From: Mytilus californianus
Lineage: Eukaryota > Mollusca > Bivalvia > Mytilida > Mytilidae
Assembly: GCF_021869535.1 (NCBI RefSeq)
Contig: NW_026262690.1
Location: 84,613,995-84,677,994 of the forward strand
DNA length: 64,000 nt
Direction: 5' to 3'
Shown in pieces: positions 1 to 14,900 of the stretch (positions are counted from its first letter, which is position 1; each line of letters begins with the position of its first letter). Position numbers and translations under genes: made by a program. Below the pieces are notes generated by a model, which saw only the letters and a program-made list of their open reading frames with translations, was not told the origin of the DNA and ran no database searches.

Positions 1-244
1 TAAAAATCTGGCAAGAATTGTACCATTGAGAGAGCTAACGAGGTAATTTTCCATAAATTTAATATTTCCAAGGGCATAATTCTTTGAAAAAAAAGTCGAT
101 CAGCCACCATTATAGAACTTGTCCAAGATATTGCTGATATTAGCATATAGTATAAGTTTTATAATAAACTGTTATCACAGAGATATGTCTTGCTATTTTG
201 TAATTTTGATTATGCAAATGTTGAAATTAAAATGGCAATACTTA

Positions 245-1235
245 ACAAGTTAGGCTAATATTCAAAGTCAATGAACCATGACTGAGGTACATGGCTAAAC
301 CATCTCCATGTAAATGAGATGCCCCAATACTAATACAACTGCATACCAAATATCATTGACTTTTTATAAGTTGTTCCCCTTAAACAAACCTAAACACACA
401 CATTAAACTATGTAAAAGTTTCAAAGTCAATGAACCATGCATGTAGAAGGGGTGGAGCTATATAATCTCGATGGAAACGATACTCACAAATGCCAATAAA
501 TTTGCATACCAAATATCATTGACTTAACATTAGCAGTTCATCTTAAACTGATCTTATCACAAACTAATACATGTAAACTAAGCAAAAGTTTCAAAGTCAA
601 TAGGCCATGACTGAGGGGATGGGGCCAAATATTCTCCATTGCAATGAGATGTGCTAATGCTTATACAACTGAATTCCAATTAACATTGGCCTACCACTAA
701 TGGTTCCACTTGAACTGACCTAATCACAAACTAATACAAAAAATATGTTAACTTAGCAAAATTTTCAAAGTCAATAGACCATGACTAAGGAGGCTGAGCC
801 AAATAATCACCATGGAAATGAGATGTGCCAATGCCTATACAACTGCATACCAAACATCATTGACCTACCACTAATGGTTCCTCATAAACTGACCTAATCA
901 CAAACTATTACATGTAAAATAAGCAAAAGTTTCAAAGTCAATAGACCATGACTGAGGGGACAGGGCCAAATAATCTCCATGGAAATGAGATGTGCCAATG
1001 CTAATACAACTGTATACCAAATATGATTGACCTACAACTTGTGGTTCACCACAAACTAATACATTGTTGCCGCTACCGCCACTGGAAACAGCATACCTAT
1101 GTCTCGCTTTTTGACTCCGTCAAGCGAGACAAAAATCTGGTAAGAATTGTACCTGTGAGAGTGCTAACAAGACTGGACGGACGGACGCTTGGTATTTCCA
1201 TGTCCCCCGCATTAAGCGTTACGCAGGGGGACAAA
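245..1235. repeat. 160-170 bp tandem array with hairpin tail
   Basis: TTCAAAGTCAAT recurs at about 261, 420, 590, 764 and 931, each followed by a similar block (ATGACTGAGG, ATGGAAATGAGATG, ATACAACTGCATACCAA). The tail has a GTCTCGC...GCGAGAC hairpin (about 1102-1132), a GGACGGACGGACG run and a TGTCCCCC...GGGGGACA hairpin (about 1200-1232). It looks like a dispersed bivalve repeat with internal tandem units. Confidence 0.7.
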
Positions 1236-4200
1236 ACAGTATTACGGCAAATTCTTTTTGATAAATGATCATTTTTTAATATGTAGTTGTTACCTAAGTT
1301 CAACAAAAAATAAAATCAGTTTGAATTACTCCAAACATTACAAGAGTGACGCATAGTTTTGCATGCACTGCAGTCACAAGACTTTCCCCACAATTGAGAA
1401 ACTATACTCTTTTAATGTCCATACCAATACTGAAAATGTATATGCAGTGTTAGTTCCTCATAATCTGATGATCATCATGGAACTTTAACTGTTAGTAATA
1501 TAACAGGGGAGGGGTAAAAACACTTTAGGGTTGACATTTTGTGAAAAACAAAAAAACAATAAATTATGTTTTCTGTATTTTGCAAGTATCCAATGTTGAA
1601 TGCAAGAGTGCTATTAAATTGATCCATTCTAATGTATGTTGCCCTTTTTAGCCTTGTTAGTTAAAGTAATTGCAAATGGCTGATATTTTTGTTCGAGCAT
1701 ATTGTTTTTCTTAAATTGTTTAACATTTCATAGTGGTATAACATGTTACTTTTATTATTCTTCCCTTAGTTTATTTATTTTGTATTTACATTGTATCATA
1801 GGTCAAATTTATTTGTTCAGTGTATGTTCAGTGGTGTTAATATGTCCTTTGATTGAGTTAAGCCATTTCAGTTGATATTTATAGTGTGTCTTTCTATGTT
1901 GTGATGTTACACTATTGTTTCAGAAAAAGGGTGAAGGTTTGGTACCATTAAAATGTTTAAAGCCGCTGCAATTGTTTGCACCTGTCCCAAGTCAGGAATT
2001 TTAAAAGCATTACATATCCTCCAAAGTTTCAGCATTTCTCAACTCATAACTCCTCCAGTCACACTGTCTTTGATTTTAAATAATAAATCAGGTTAGATCC
2101 ACAATGGAGCATATCTGAAGTTTGGTTTCATTTGGTTGTTGTTTTTGTGAAGACAATGTTAATATACACCACCACTGACAACATTAACATAGGAAAAGTG
2201 ATATGGCAAAAGCTCATAGATCCTTTGGGACATGAGCTAAACAAATTGGTATATTAAATTCATGATTATAAAGTTCACCTCATTTCCCAATTGGGAAAGT
2301 CATACTCAAAATCACCTTCCTGTTATACTGCACAGCTGAATAAAAAAGTGGTGCTGAATATACAAGCCAACCTTTGGGATAGAAATTGACCTTTATCCTA
2401 ATCTACTTTTTAAACACCAATTTAAATTTGGTGACTAATTGATATTAACAATATTATTTCAATGGCAATACTTTTCTAGTATGGCCAAAAGATGTACAAC
2501 TATGGTAAAAATATAAAAAAAAAAACATAATGAAATCATTTGCTCAACCTCTTTTTGCTTTATTGCAAACAAATAAATATTTTGTACAATGATTTTGATA
2601 TAACTGAAAGACGAAAATGAGTTTCCATTATTTTACTAAACCTTTCTTACAATACTCACTATGATTCTGTAAATTATGCATTGACATTATCAATTTACTT
2701 TCTTCACAATGACACAAATTGTTGTTGTGAAAACAAAGGGAAACAGCAAACCTTAGATATGTAAAGTCATACCAGATTATATTTTTTCTTCTTTAGGAAG
2801 CCAATACATGGTTCAAGTACCTAAACAGTTTGTATGATTCTAATTCTTTTATATTAATTTTTAAAAGAAACAACTGCACAAGAAATGGTGGAGATAACAG
2901 ATTTTCTTTAAAAACTATCTAAAAAATATCATATCTGATTATAGCAGTTTGAGACTTTTTCATTTAAATTTCCTCAGGATTTGAGATTTTTAATCTATTT
3001 GTGTCAGAAATTGTTCAAAAGTACATGAAAGTTAAACAATGGAATTTTATTTGGTGTGGCATCAGCTTCACGTAAAAATATGCAATTTAAAATAATAAAA
3101 AAACAATACAAGTGACCCTTCCTATGTTCCTGCTTAGAATCCCATCAAAGGGAGATAATTTCATTGACAAACCCATATTTACAGAATCTTACAGAACAAA
3201 TTCTGTAAACTAATACCTCAACTCTGATACAAGTCAACAGTATGTAGATATACAAGGAAGAAAAATAACCCAAGGATGACAATTATAACATCAAACAATG
3301 TTATATTCATTTAAAAGCATGGGAAAACATATTTTAAAATTATTCATTTAAAGAGTTTTAAGTTTTACTTGAAAGAGATCATGATGATAAGTCACTTTGA
3401 ATAAAATTTGATTAGGAGATCGATGTTTCTAGATTTCTACCTAAAGGAATAATGGAAACAATCAACTAAAATTGTATACATGGTGGGATAAAATAAAATA
3501 AAAAGAGTGTTCCAACTCCTTATTGAAATTTAATTATTGAGACAGTCATATTTATGAATAAAATCAAATATATTTTTATCGAAACATAATTTATTGAGCA
3601 TACAGATCATCTTACTAATATTATATTTCATAAAATGTTGTGACTAAGACCTTAACGAAATAGAAAAAAAAAGTGAGTATGTGAATACATAAGTCAGGTT
3701 TTCTAATTTGTTGGTTAACCGATTTCTTATGTGAAAGATCGGGGTAGGTTGGTCAGTTAAGAAAAAAAAAATCTCACGTATTTACAAATGGGAAATAAAT
3801 GGTCTTTGTACGATGAATGCAAAAAAAAAACTAGAGGCTCTAAAGAGCCTGTGTCGCTCACCTTGGTCTATATGCATTCAACATAGGACACCCTGTTCAG
3901 ATTTCCTCTATTTATAACTGTTATCAGAATAATAGACAAAATTTGCATTTTACCCCATATCTTCTATTTTTAGCCACGTCGTCCATCTTTGTTGGCAGGG
4001 GAGGTCATCAGACACATTTTTTAAACTGAATACCCTAATGATGATTGTGGCCAAGTTTGATTCTATTTGGCCCAGTAGTTTCAGAGGAGAAGATTTTAGT
4101 AAAAGATTACAAAAATTTACGAAAAATTGTTAAAAGTTGACTATAAAGGGCAATAACTCCTTAAGGGGTCAATTGACAATTTTGGTCATGTAAACTTATT

Positions 4201-5842
4201 TGTAGATCTTACTTTGCTGAACATTATTGCTGTTTACAGTTTATCTCTATCTATAATAATATTCAAGATAATTACCAAAAACTGCAAAATTTCCTTAAAA
4301 TTACCAATTCAGGGGCAGCAACTCAACAACGGATTGTCTGATTTGTCTGAAAATTTATGGGTAGATAGATCATAACCTGATGAACATTTAAACCCCGTCA
4401 GATTTGCTCTAAATACTTTATCAAGATTTTTGTAAAACATTTGTTAACGACGGACGCCTTTTGGGCCAAGTGAGATAAAAATAGCTATACCTTGGTTTTT
4501 ATCAGTTTTCACAAACACTGTGAATAACAAGTTTCAATCAGGAAAACTTGTGAAAAAAATTGCAAACACATTGCATGAAATAACATTTTACCAGCCACAA
4601 AAGACCACAAAGGTAAAAAAATTATAGAAATTAAACACACACAAAAACTTTGCAAGTTTTGGACTTAAAATTTTATATATATGAGCAAAATAAATAAACT
4701 GGTTTAGAAAATAGAAATAAAAAACATTAACAAAAATATCATAAGTAACATAGGACTAGAGTAAAAAATCTCATTAAAACGATAAAATCATCATAAACAT
4801 AATAAAAGCAATAACAATAAACAACAACAAAAATATTTTCAATATCTCAGGGAAGAAATAGATTAAGCACTCTGAACATCAATGAATTCGACCATGTTAA
4901 ATTGTCAACATATTGTCAAATCCAACAGCATCAAGGATGTCGAATTGGACAACTTTCATATTTTCTCATGTACTCAGAAAAACTTAACATTCTTGTTCGA
5001 ATTAAAAATATTTCAATAACAGATGTTTTGGTTGAAATAAGCCTATCCACTGGTATTTTATCAAAATGTCGAAATCTTAAAGGACAGGGTCTCCAAAAGC
5101 TCCCTTTACTTCGTTGGTATTAATAGATATATATATGTTGTTTTAATATCTGAATATCAGATGCCTGATAAATTAAAAATAAATGAAGTTTTTAAAGATA
5201 ACACTAAAACTCATATAAAAGACTGTTCCATAACAAAGTATAATGTTCTGTTCCTATAATAATTTGCAATAGCCCTTTCTAAATATAGCTCTCTAAAGAG
5301 AACTAACAATTTGAATTCAACTATTTTATTTTATCTTAGCTTGTACATTCAAGCAATATGACTTCCTAACATCAATTTAGTCAGATAACAATTATATCCA
5401 GAATGGTTTCGGCACCAAGTATCTACCATAAATGACCAACATCATCAAAATATAATGTCACAAATTATGTAGCTATATATATATAAATATCAAAGGAACT
5501 GCTACATTCTAAATAAGGTTACTATAAAATTCTTAACACCACTTCACCGATGGCTCTCGGAAATGTAGGATCATAAAATAATTTAAACTTGCACAGTTTT
5601 AGTAATATTCCTTATTATTGACCATAAAAACATGATCATTATAACAAAACATAAAAATTCAAAACTATTGAGACCTAACATCAAGTATAGAATATACGAA
5701 GGGGCATTATCATGCATAGTCCCAGTACAAAGTCTTATCATATGATGGATAGTAACAACTTCATTTACATCAAAGTTCAATAGGAGGGATTGACCCTAAG
5801 AAACTTCAGATAGTCACATTCCAGAATGGATCAAATATGTGT
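1236..5842. other. 3' flank of the bHLH/HMG gene, no gene seen
   Basis: AT-rich sequence with no spliceable coding segment that I can support. It contains the dispersed repeat at 3831-4480 and probably the 3' UTR of the minus-strand gene near its right end. Confidence 0.5.
3831..4480 (+). repeat. Dispersed repeat, GAGGCTC/GCTCACC family, copy 1
   Basis: It opens with AGAGGCTCTAAAGAGCCTG (a small hairpin) then TCGCTCACC, and ends with a GACGGACG tail and AAGTGAGA. It shares long blocks with 17387-18768, such as TTGTAGATCTTACTTTGCTG. It is non-coding. Confidence 0.7.
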
Positions 5843-5921
5843 TCAGCTATCATTATCACTGGAGACAGATTCATCACACATCAGATTTTTCATTGAAGAG
5901 GCATATTCTTTTGCTTTCTCT
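5843..5921 (-). CDS. bHLH/HMG gene, last exon (HMG helix 3, stop)
   Basis: 79 nt including the TGA, with acceptor tcctttcag|AGA. It encodes REKAKEYASSMKNLM then an acidic tail CDESVSSDNDS. The PY(R)xxAxxY pattern completes the HMG box across the exon junction. The protein ends a few residues after the domain. Confidence 0.75.
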
Positions 5922-8900
5922 CTGAAAGGAAAAAATAACTCACAGAAATTAGGTAAAACAAAAATTTTGTAAATTGAAAAATTTTGACGTGATAATTATC
6001 ATTGTTATAACTACTCACAATTTTTTGCTGGTAACATGTGCAGATATGACACTAATTAAGGTCTTTCCTTTTTCAAAAATGGAAAGACCTTACTGTATTT
6101 CTTCTGATTATTATTCTTTTTCCGCCAAACTTTGACGAAGTTAGCAGCCTTAACACTAAGACGTGTCACTTTCATGTTTACACTTTGTATCGGTGTCATA
6201 AATACCTATCCGGAACTCACCCTGTGAGTTGCAAAATTTTGTCGGTTTGGAGTAATCCCTCCAAAACCTAAAAACCTTGTTATCATTCAAACACCGTAGA
6301 AAAAAAGCGAAGGGTGAAATTTGTTCAGGACCAGACCCTGGTTCTTCGTTACATTTGGATCGAAAAGATTCAATGACTCATTGGTAGACCCTATGAAAAT
6401 TAACCGGTTGGCCACCAAAACTCAGAAACCTAGGATCTTCACCTATCATCCTCATTTCATGTGACTTTGAAAAATTCCTCAAGGTCAAATTGGTATGTTG
6501 ACCTTGACCTTTGACCTAACACCTTGTTATGGGATAATCTCAGAAACCTTAATACTTACAGAAGTGTTGAATAGTGGAAAATGTTTGGGTCATTAATGCG
6601 CAACTTTGTTACATTTTGACTGAAGAGATTTGACCTTTCTGTAAGGGGCAGAAAAGTCAAAATCAGCTTTTACTATATAACCAAAGGTCCTAGACCCATG
6701 GGGTCTTCAGCAATGACATTGGGGACTAATGACCTTGACAAAGATCAAAGGTCAAGGTCATGTCCCAGATAGCGAATTATGTGTTTTTGACCTTATTTAA
6801 AGGACTTTTAGTGTGTTTTAAAGGTTTTTAAGGTTGACCTTGACCTTTGACCTTACAACTTTTTATTGGATATCTCAAAAACGGTTAATCTTACAGAAAT
6901 AGAAAATAGTGAAAAATGTTTAGGTGACTGAGGCGCAACTTTTTTACATTTTGACCGAAAAGATTTGACATATTCTTAAGGGGCATAACCCCCGTTAACG
7001 GTTTCTGAAAAGACAAAATTAGCTTTAACTCTTGAACCAAAGGTCCTAGACCCATGGGGTCTTTTAAATTGACATTGTGGACCAATGACCTTCACAAAGG
7101 TCACAAGGTCAAAAGTCAAGGTCATGTCCTAAATAGCGAATTTGTTGTTTTTTGTAATATTTTTACAGTTGTATGTGTGTTTAAGAGCTTTTCAATGCAT
7201 TCTATACCTATTGGAACAGGTATTTTTTATTCTGAAAAGGAAAGACCTCTCAATTGTTCAAGAACAATTGACATTTTAATTAAATCTGCATTTTGTTGGT
7301 TGTCACAAATTTTCACAATAAATAATGCACACATTAAATTCTGAATTTACAGTATGGAAAATTACACAAGAATATTTTATATTTGAGACTCCCTGAAATT
7401 GACAATGAGGGACAGTGGTGAACTCAACATTATGACAAAAGAGATATGATTTCAATTCCCGATTGTGAAGTTTCCATTTCTTTGTGGCAAAATTTCAGCA
7501 GAGCCTGCATATAGAATCTATATCTCTAAGTTGATACCATATTTTAGAGCTAGTGTGTTTTATCATGATTTCCTTGATAGAGGGTAACTGCATTAAAGGA
7601 AGCTTTTTCATCAAGGGTTCCAAGTGGTTATGTTGAAGTTATCCCTTCAAAAGTTTAATAGACGCCATCATGATTTGGTTGACTTGTTATAAAATATCTG
7701 TGTCACAGATGACCACAGATATGTTCCACTTATCGTCCTCTTATCCTATATTAAGACATTACCAAATGCAACTTATCACTAGATTTGTGCTTGCATGAGA
7801 AACATGACAGGTGCCACATGTTGGGCAGGAACTGCTTATACTTTTAAAGCAATTGAGTTAACCACCAGTTTTTGGTGGGGTTCATGTTGTTCCATCTTTT
7901 GTTTTCTGTGTGTTGTTTTGTTGTTAATTGTCATTTTGTTCTTTAGTTTTTGGCCATGGTGTTGATTGTTTTTATCAAGACTTGCCACCTTTGTAGCTTT
8001 TCTTTTTTCCCCAGAGAAGCACTGTAACAGACATTTTAATTCTAATAAAGAAGAGTCTATCTTAACTAATGAAATAAGTAAAACAAACAATTTTATTGAA
8101 AAAATGATAATTTTCATTAAATCAAATGAAACAAATGCAATCTTGGATAAATTATCTCCAATCCCTCTTTTTAAAGGATGAACTCTCCAACCTTAAAATT
8201 TTGAGAAGTTGACATGACCCCCCCCCCCCCCCCCTCCCCCTGACATCTTTGTCATTTACAGATTTCCATGGTAACATACCTATAAGGGAATTGATCATCC
8301 GATGTCATCTGCCTCCAAGCATGACCCATCATTTTACTTATATGCGAAGTATGGACACCAGGGTTAGCTCTGAAACAAAAAAATAATAAAATTCAAAGAA
8401 TGAGAAAATTAAACATTGGACATAAATTCCATACATTTTATAGGGTTCAGCAAACCAAGACATTATAAAGTCGAAACAAGAAATATATCACATCTACCAC
8501 AAAGTTTGTCCATTTTTCCCAATAATTAAAAGGAATAACTCTGATAACATATAAAAAATCTCCAAAATCTGTCAAATTTGAACTTGTTTAGTGGTTCCTT
8601 TAAATATATTATGTTAAAATCAAATGAGAACAAGTTTCTGGTAATTATGTTAAGGAAATTATTGAAACAATGCATGCATATTACTAAACTAAGTCCTCTG
8701 TGGATGTTATTCACCTTTCTTATGGGACATGGGACACAGGTGATGCCCCAGCTAGCATATAACGTTATAAAGGGACATAACTCGAAGAACAGTAACAGTG
8801 ACTCCAACCAAATTCAAACTTGATCTGTGTTTTGTGGTAATAAGCATTGTGGATAAGCTTCATAAAATTTGGTTGAGGCAAAATGGAAACTAATTTTGGG

Positions 8901-11900
8901 ACGTACGTACGGATGGACAAGGGTAACACTTAATGCCTCGTCTGCTGCAGTAGGGGCATATTAAATATCACTTTCAGTGACTGTTCATCAACAACTTTGG
9001 CTGTTAATTATCTTTCTGGCTTTGTTGCAGAAGTTAACAGATGGTGGCATTGAAAAAAAATCAATACAGAAGCATGTGTATAATAAGTGAGATGTCAGAG
9101 CTTTGTTTATTTGTTTTTTTTCCCACATATGTTTACATTTTCTTTCATCACAGTTCTTTCCTTGCACTTGTGCAGTGTGATTGCCAAATTGCTAATGTAA
9201 GGTGTCATGTTAAGGTCATTGCATACAGAAAAGCTGTCAGGGAATAAGAGTATGGGAAGACAATAATTCAATAGCAGTAACCTGAAGATTTGGATGATAT
9301 AAAGGCTTTTCTAATAAAAGAAAGTATATGTACACATATTTGATACTAAACATTAACCATTCAGTTAATTCAAACATATAATTTAGTTAGATTTGAAGTA
9401 TCATATAACTTGATCATTTTGTTCATAATATTTTAGGTTATTTAGCAGTAACCTTAAATACGTCTATTTCCACCTTATCAAAGATCATCACTGGGAATCC
9501 ACGATTTTAAAATGTTTCAAATTCAATAGGCAAAACCTCAAATTCATCAATTTTTCTACATTATCATTGGGCATAGTTATGAAATAATGAACCTGAAATG
9601 TATCAAATTCTAACTCAACCTGTGATAAGTATATGATATATCAAATGACTTTAATGGATCATACTCGACATATTGTGCAGAAACCTCTAATTAAGATATT
9701 TAAAGCTTTATCAAGGGTGCATTAATCAGAAAAATTTTAATTCACTTAAAAGCTGAAGATTATTAAAACTCAATGCATATTACCTATAGAATGGCTTCAG
9801 TATGTTAAAACCAATAAACAGCTGCGCCATGAGCGCATGACACGCCCATCGTCTTGTGTGTGAATTTTTATGCAATAAGCATAAATAGTTTCTGACATAC
9901 GGCGTGACATGCGAAAACCCCCCCTTTTTTTTTACAAAAAACTCAATATCTCTAAAATAAAATTTTGAATCAAAACCAAAAAGTATACAGATCTTTAGAT
10001 TAATATAACTAAGAAGTGTGTAAAATTTTAAGCAATAATCATAAATCGTTTTTGAGATACGGCGCGACATGTGAAAACCCCCCTTTAAAAAAAAAAAAAT
10101 CAATATCTCAAAAATAAAATTTTGAATCAAAACCAAAAAGTATACAGATCTTTAGATTAATATATCTAAGAAGTGTGTAAAATTTTAAGCAATAATCATA
10201 AATCGTTTTTGAGATACAGCGCGACATGTGAAAAACCCCTCCCCCTTTTTTTACAAAATACTCAATAACTCAAAAATAAAATTTTGAATCATCACCAAAA
10301 AGTATACAGATCTTAAGGTTAATATAACTAAATAGTGTGTAAAGTTTTAAGCAATAATCATAAACTGTTTTTGAGATACGGCGCGACATGTGAAAAACCC
10401 CTCCCCCTTTTTTAACAAAATACTCAATATCTCTAAAATAAAATTTTGAATCATCACCAAAAAGTATACAGATCTTAAGATTAATATAACTAAAAAGTGT
10501 GTAAAGTTTTAAGCAATAATCATAAATTGTTTTTGACGGTGCGACATGTGAAAAAAAATACACACCTGTTTTAGTTACTAAGTCCCGTAACTCAAAAAGT
10601 TTTAATCTTATTTTCACCAAAAAGTATACAGATCGTTTGACCATCATGAGAAACAACTATGTTAAGTTTCATGAAATTTGGATAAGTCATTCTCAAGTTA
10701 AGGTGCGACATGTTTACGCCGGACAGACAGACGGACACCGGACATTTGTATACCATAATACGTCCCGTCAAAAATTGACGGGCGTATAAAAAGCAGTAAG
10801 ATTCTCTATTTCATATTAAGAATGAATAATAGAATTGATTGTTGCTTGTTTAACATCCAGTGGCAAATAGTTCATGCATTTTCAGGACGATGAATAAAAG
10901 AAGATTTGGGGTATATGTCAATGAGACAACAATCAAACTTTAATTTTTACTTGAATGTTATTCTTCAGATTACACAATTACTATTCAATATATCCATTAA
11001 AAGAAGAAGTCCTGAACATGCATGAAATATTTGCCACTGGATGTTAGGCTAACAACGATCAAACAATCATTAAAAGCAGTATGTATAAAGTACAACAAGC
11101 TCACTCAATGAATGATCTTCTATTCAAGCGACTGAACATCATAAATCCATTCATCCATGTTGTTTTTCTGTGGTCTATTTTTTCTATTTTTGAAACTGAA
11201 GATACTGCAGAACTGAAAAAATACAACAAAGTATCTCCATTTTTTTAAAAATATTATAATGAGTCCTATGGTTAAAATAGTTAAGTATTTTTGAAACAGT
11301 GTTAACAGTTTTGGTAGCCCTCCTTATCCAATACATTTCTTCCTGTCTATAAATGAATTTTTTTTTCTCACATGTATAACATTTAATTTAATTGATCAAT
11401 GTTTGTGATTAAAAAAACTTGTTCATGTAGAATAACTATTTCAATATGAAGGCTTAAAGTTTTTTAATAGATCACTTTAATTCTACAGACAATACAACTC
11501 TGATCAAAATGAGCATATTCAAACCGACCCAAAGTGTGCTGCATTTTGAGTAAAGTTAAGTTAAAGAGCCAGATGATATAATGTACCTTGATTGACTATT
11601 TGGAGGTTGATTTTCAACATCCCATTTTTTCCTACGAGATGCAGCAGATTTGTGAAATCTGTAAATATCAGGTTCATATGACATAAAATCTTCATCAACT
11701 GAAAAAGTAAATAAAAATATTCATATAAATAATTTATGATATAGATACGGATTCTACCTCACCCTGTTGATTACAATATGTATCCACTCGAGAAAGTTAA
11801 CTCTTGAACTGTGAGGTGAACTGAGCATAATTAAGTATGAGAAAACTGGCTATCAGTTAAAACACTGTTAGAAACATGCAGTTTTTTTTTTATGGAAGTT

Positions 11901-14900
11901 TATCCATATCAAATCTTTAAATCAAAATTGACCCAACTATTGGAAATATAAGATCTTGCTGATACTTGGAAAAGCAATATATATATTTTAAGGTAGATCA
12001 GAGAATGAACAGTAAATTTACCTATTTTGTTTTATAGCAAGAATACAAGTATGGTGACCTAATTTTTTTATTTATATTTGTTAAAGCCTGTAGCTATAAA
12101 AAAGGCTATGTGACCATTACTTTTCAATATATTATGAAATAAACTACACTCTTGCAAAGTCTGAAAAAATTCTATAGTTTTTCATTTAGACCCTCATCTA
12201 TCTTAAAATCATTTTATAGACTAGTATACTACCTGGACATTCTTTAGAGAATTTACTATCGGTTCTCATCCATTTTCTATCACTTGGTGATGACATAGCT
12301 TGTCTTCTGTGTGGTGAGATGTTAGAAATATCATTGAACGGAGATCTCTGGGGTGTGCTCTGTTTTCTCTTGTTTCTATACTTAGTGGGAGTAATACTAT
12401 AGTTTATTGGAGTAGCTGGAGGATTTGAGGACTGGGATAAAGTTGTGGCTAGAACACAGTCAGGAGAAATGGTTCTTAGAGGAGATTCACAGATATCCAT
12501 GTCTTGTTTATCTTCCCGTATACCACATTCATCACTACTATCCTAAAATGAAAAATAAATTATCTTATCAATTATTTACCCTGTAAATTCCTGATTCCTG
12601 TAATGAAAAATAAATTATTTTATTGATTATCTCCCCTGTAAATTACTGATTTCCTGTAATGAAAAATAAGATACAAACCTTCTTAGTGATTATCTCCCCT
12701 GTACACCAATGCTATCCTCTACTTAAAAATAAGATACTGCTAGCCTGTAATTTAAAAATATAGACACAAACCATCTAAGTGATTATCTCCCTTGTACATC
12801 ACTGTTATCCTGTAATGAAAAATAAGATACAAAACTTCTGAGTGATTATCTCTCCTGTACATTACTGCTATCTTGTATAAAAAAAACCGGTTCTTAGTGA
12901 TTATCTCTCCTGTACATCACTACTATCTTGTAATAAAAATAAGATACAAACCATTTAAGTAATTATCTCCCCTGTACATCATTGCTATCATTAATGAAAA
13001 ATGTGATTTATTGATTGTTGCTTTTTTATGGAGAACAGAATAAAACTTCTGTCATCTACCTTTTGACTTTGAAAAGTGTATTTAGGATTTTTTTTAAAGT
13101 CATGAATTAAATATAACCCATCCACTCTTTTACAGGCCAATTAGGATAATATAGATGAGTGGAAAAATCATATCAAATCAACCAACAAGTACCAATCCTC
13201 ATTATGGCATAAGAAGATACATACAGTATATCGGGAAACTTCAGCAGAATGAATGCTGCATGAACATGTCACTGTCTATTTTAATGCATTGTACATGACA
13301 CTGAGGACATGTGAATAATGAGAAAAGAATTAACTGCCCCATTTAAGGCCCAAACAATGAACAAACCCAATGTGAAAATAAATCGATATACATTAAATAA
13401 CAATGAACACAAAAGCCAATGAAGTAGTCATCTCTTTCCATATGATACTTACTATAGTCTGATGGTGTGGTATCTTACCAAGTGGACTAGACATCAAATC
13501 AAACGCATCAGGGAAATTATCCAGTTTTGTGGAGGATGGCAGGAAATCTTCATTCTAAAAAAAAGATTAAAAAAATGATGTTTCTGAATGACACAATAAA
13601 AGTAATATGTGAAAAAGTGACCACTTGGACTAACTTGTTTTGGTTTCTAGGAAAGGTAATACCATTGATTTTTCAAAATGCAAATGCATACTAATATCAA
13701 GCTACTTCTGCATAAATGGAAAAATGAAAACAAGTGTATTTAACTTTTTAATAGGTGCTGTGAAGATTAAGCAACGCTGTACAGACCCACAAAGAACACT
13801 CCAGAAAGGCAGGTAAATAAGCTGATCTACTAGTAGCACTAATTCTGTTGTCTGTAACTAATAAAATATAGTACTGATCAGTAGCTCTCAGAAATAAGTG
13901 ATAAATGGGGAAAAGTGGTCAAGACATTTTTTGCGTGAACCCCTCAGCTTATATATTGGTGAGTTTTGGAAGTGTCTATGGCCTTGGGCCATTTGTTATC
14001 CTCGGAATCAAGATTCTCGGAATGTCTCGAAAATTTTCGATCATTTATACAGGTAGTTATTTATGTCTTTGATATGGTCCTTCTATGGATAGGCTACCAA
14101 GTGACATTGTATATTTCAACAATCAAAGTTCATTATTAGATTGGAAAGTAAAACAATAAAGAATAGGTTGCAGTCAAAATCGTTTATATGTTAGAACCTA
14201 TTTGCCTTTTGACAAAACATATGTGTTTTTAATAATGTGAATGTTTATTAAATATCAAGTATGATGATAACGCGATCATATAATTCATGTTTTGAGACGG
14301 TCCCTATACGCGGTGTGTGTGTAGTATTTATTACAACATGCTGTTGTGCATTGTGACAATAAACCTGGGAATAGTTTATTGATATATAATGTCCCAGAAT
14401 AAACTGATTATTTCTGAACATTTATCATTTGATATTTTGTATTTCAATCATAGCATGGGAAAATGTCGGAAAGCATGAAGAAAATTAAGAAAACGATATT
14501 TTTGTTAAAAATATTTATCTTAGCTCGGAAACACAGTGGTCGGAAAGCAGAAAGATAATCAAACAAAAGGATTTTCCTGTCAAAAATATCTAATTTCATT
14601 AATGGTTTCTACTAAACTAAGAGATATTCATTATTAAGTTAAAACTGAGACTGAATTTATTCTTAATAGAATATAATTAAAATTGTCATATAAACGTGCA
14701 TTATGTTTGAACAGTCATTACATTTATGAAAATTATATGCAACATATGAGCACCAATGAGCAGGGATGCGTACTCAAAGTTAGCTAAAAATCTAAATTTT
14801 AAACGTTAGTGAATGAAAAAAATACTTGCATGGTTTCAATTCACAAGGATTTTAAATCCTTGCATATCACAAAAAACGAAATTAATATTTTACAATAATT

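Noticed and set aside
9780-10656. 118- and 128-codon minus-strand frames
   Set aside because: They are periodic translations of the 160-bp tandem array.
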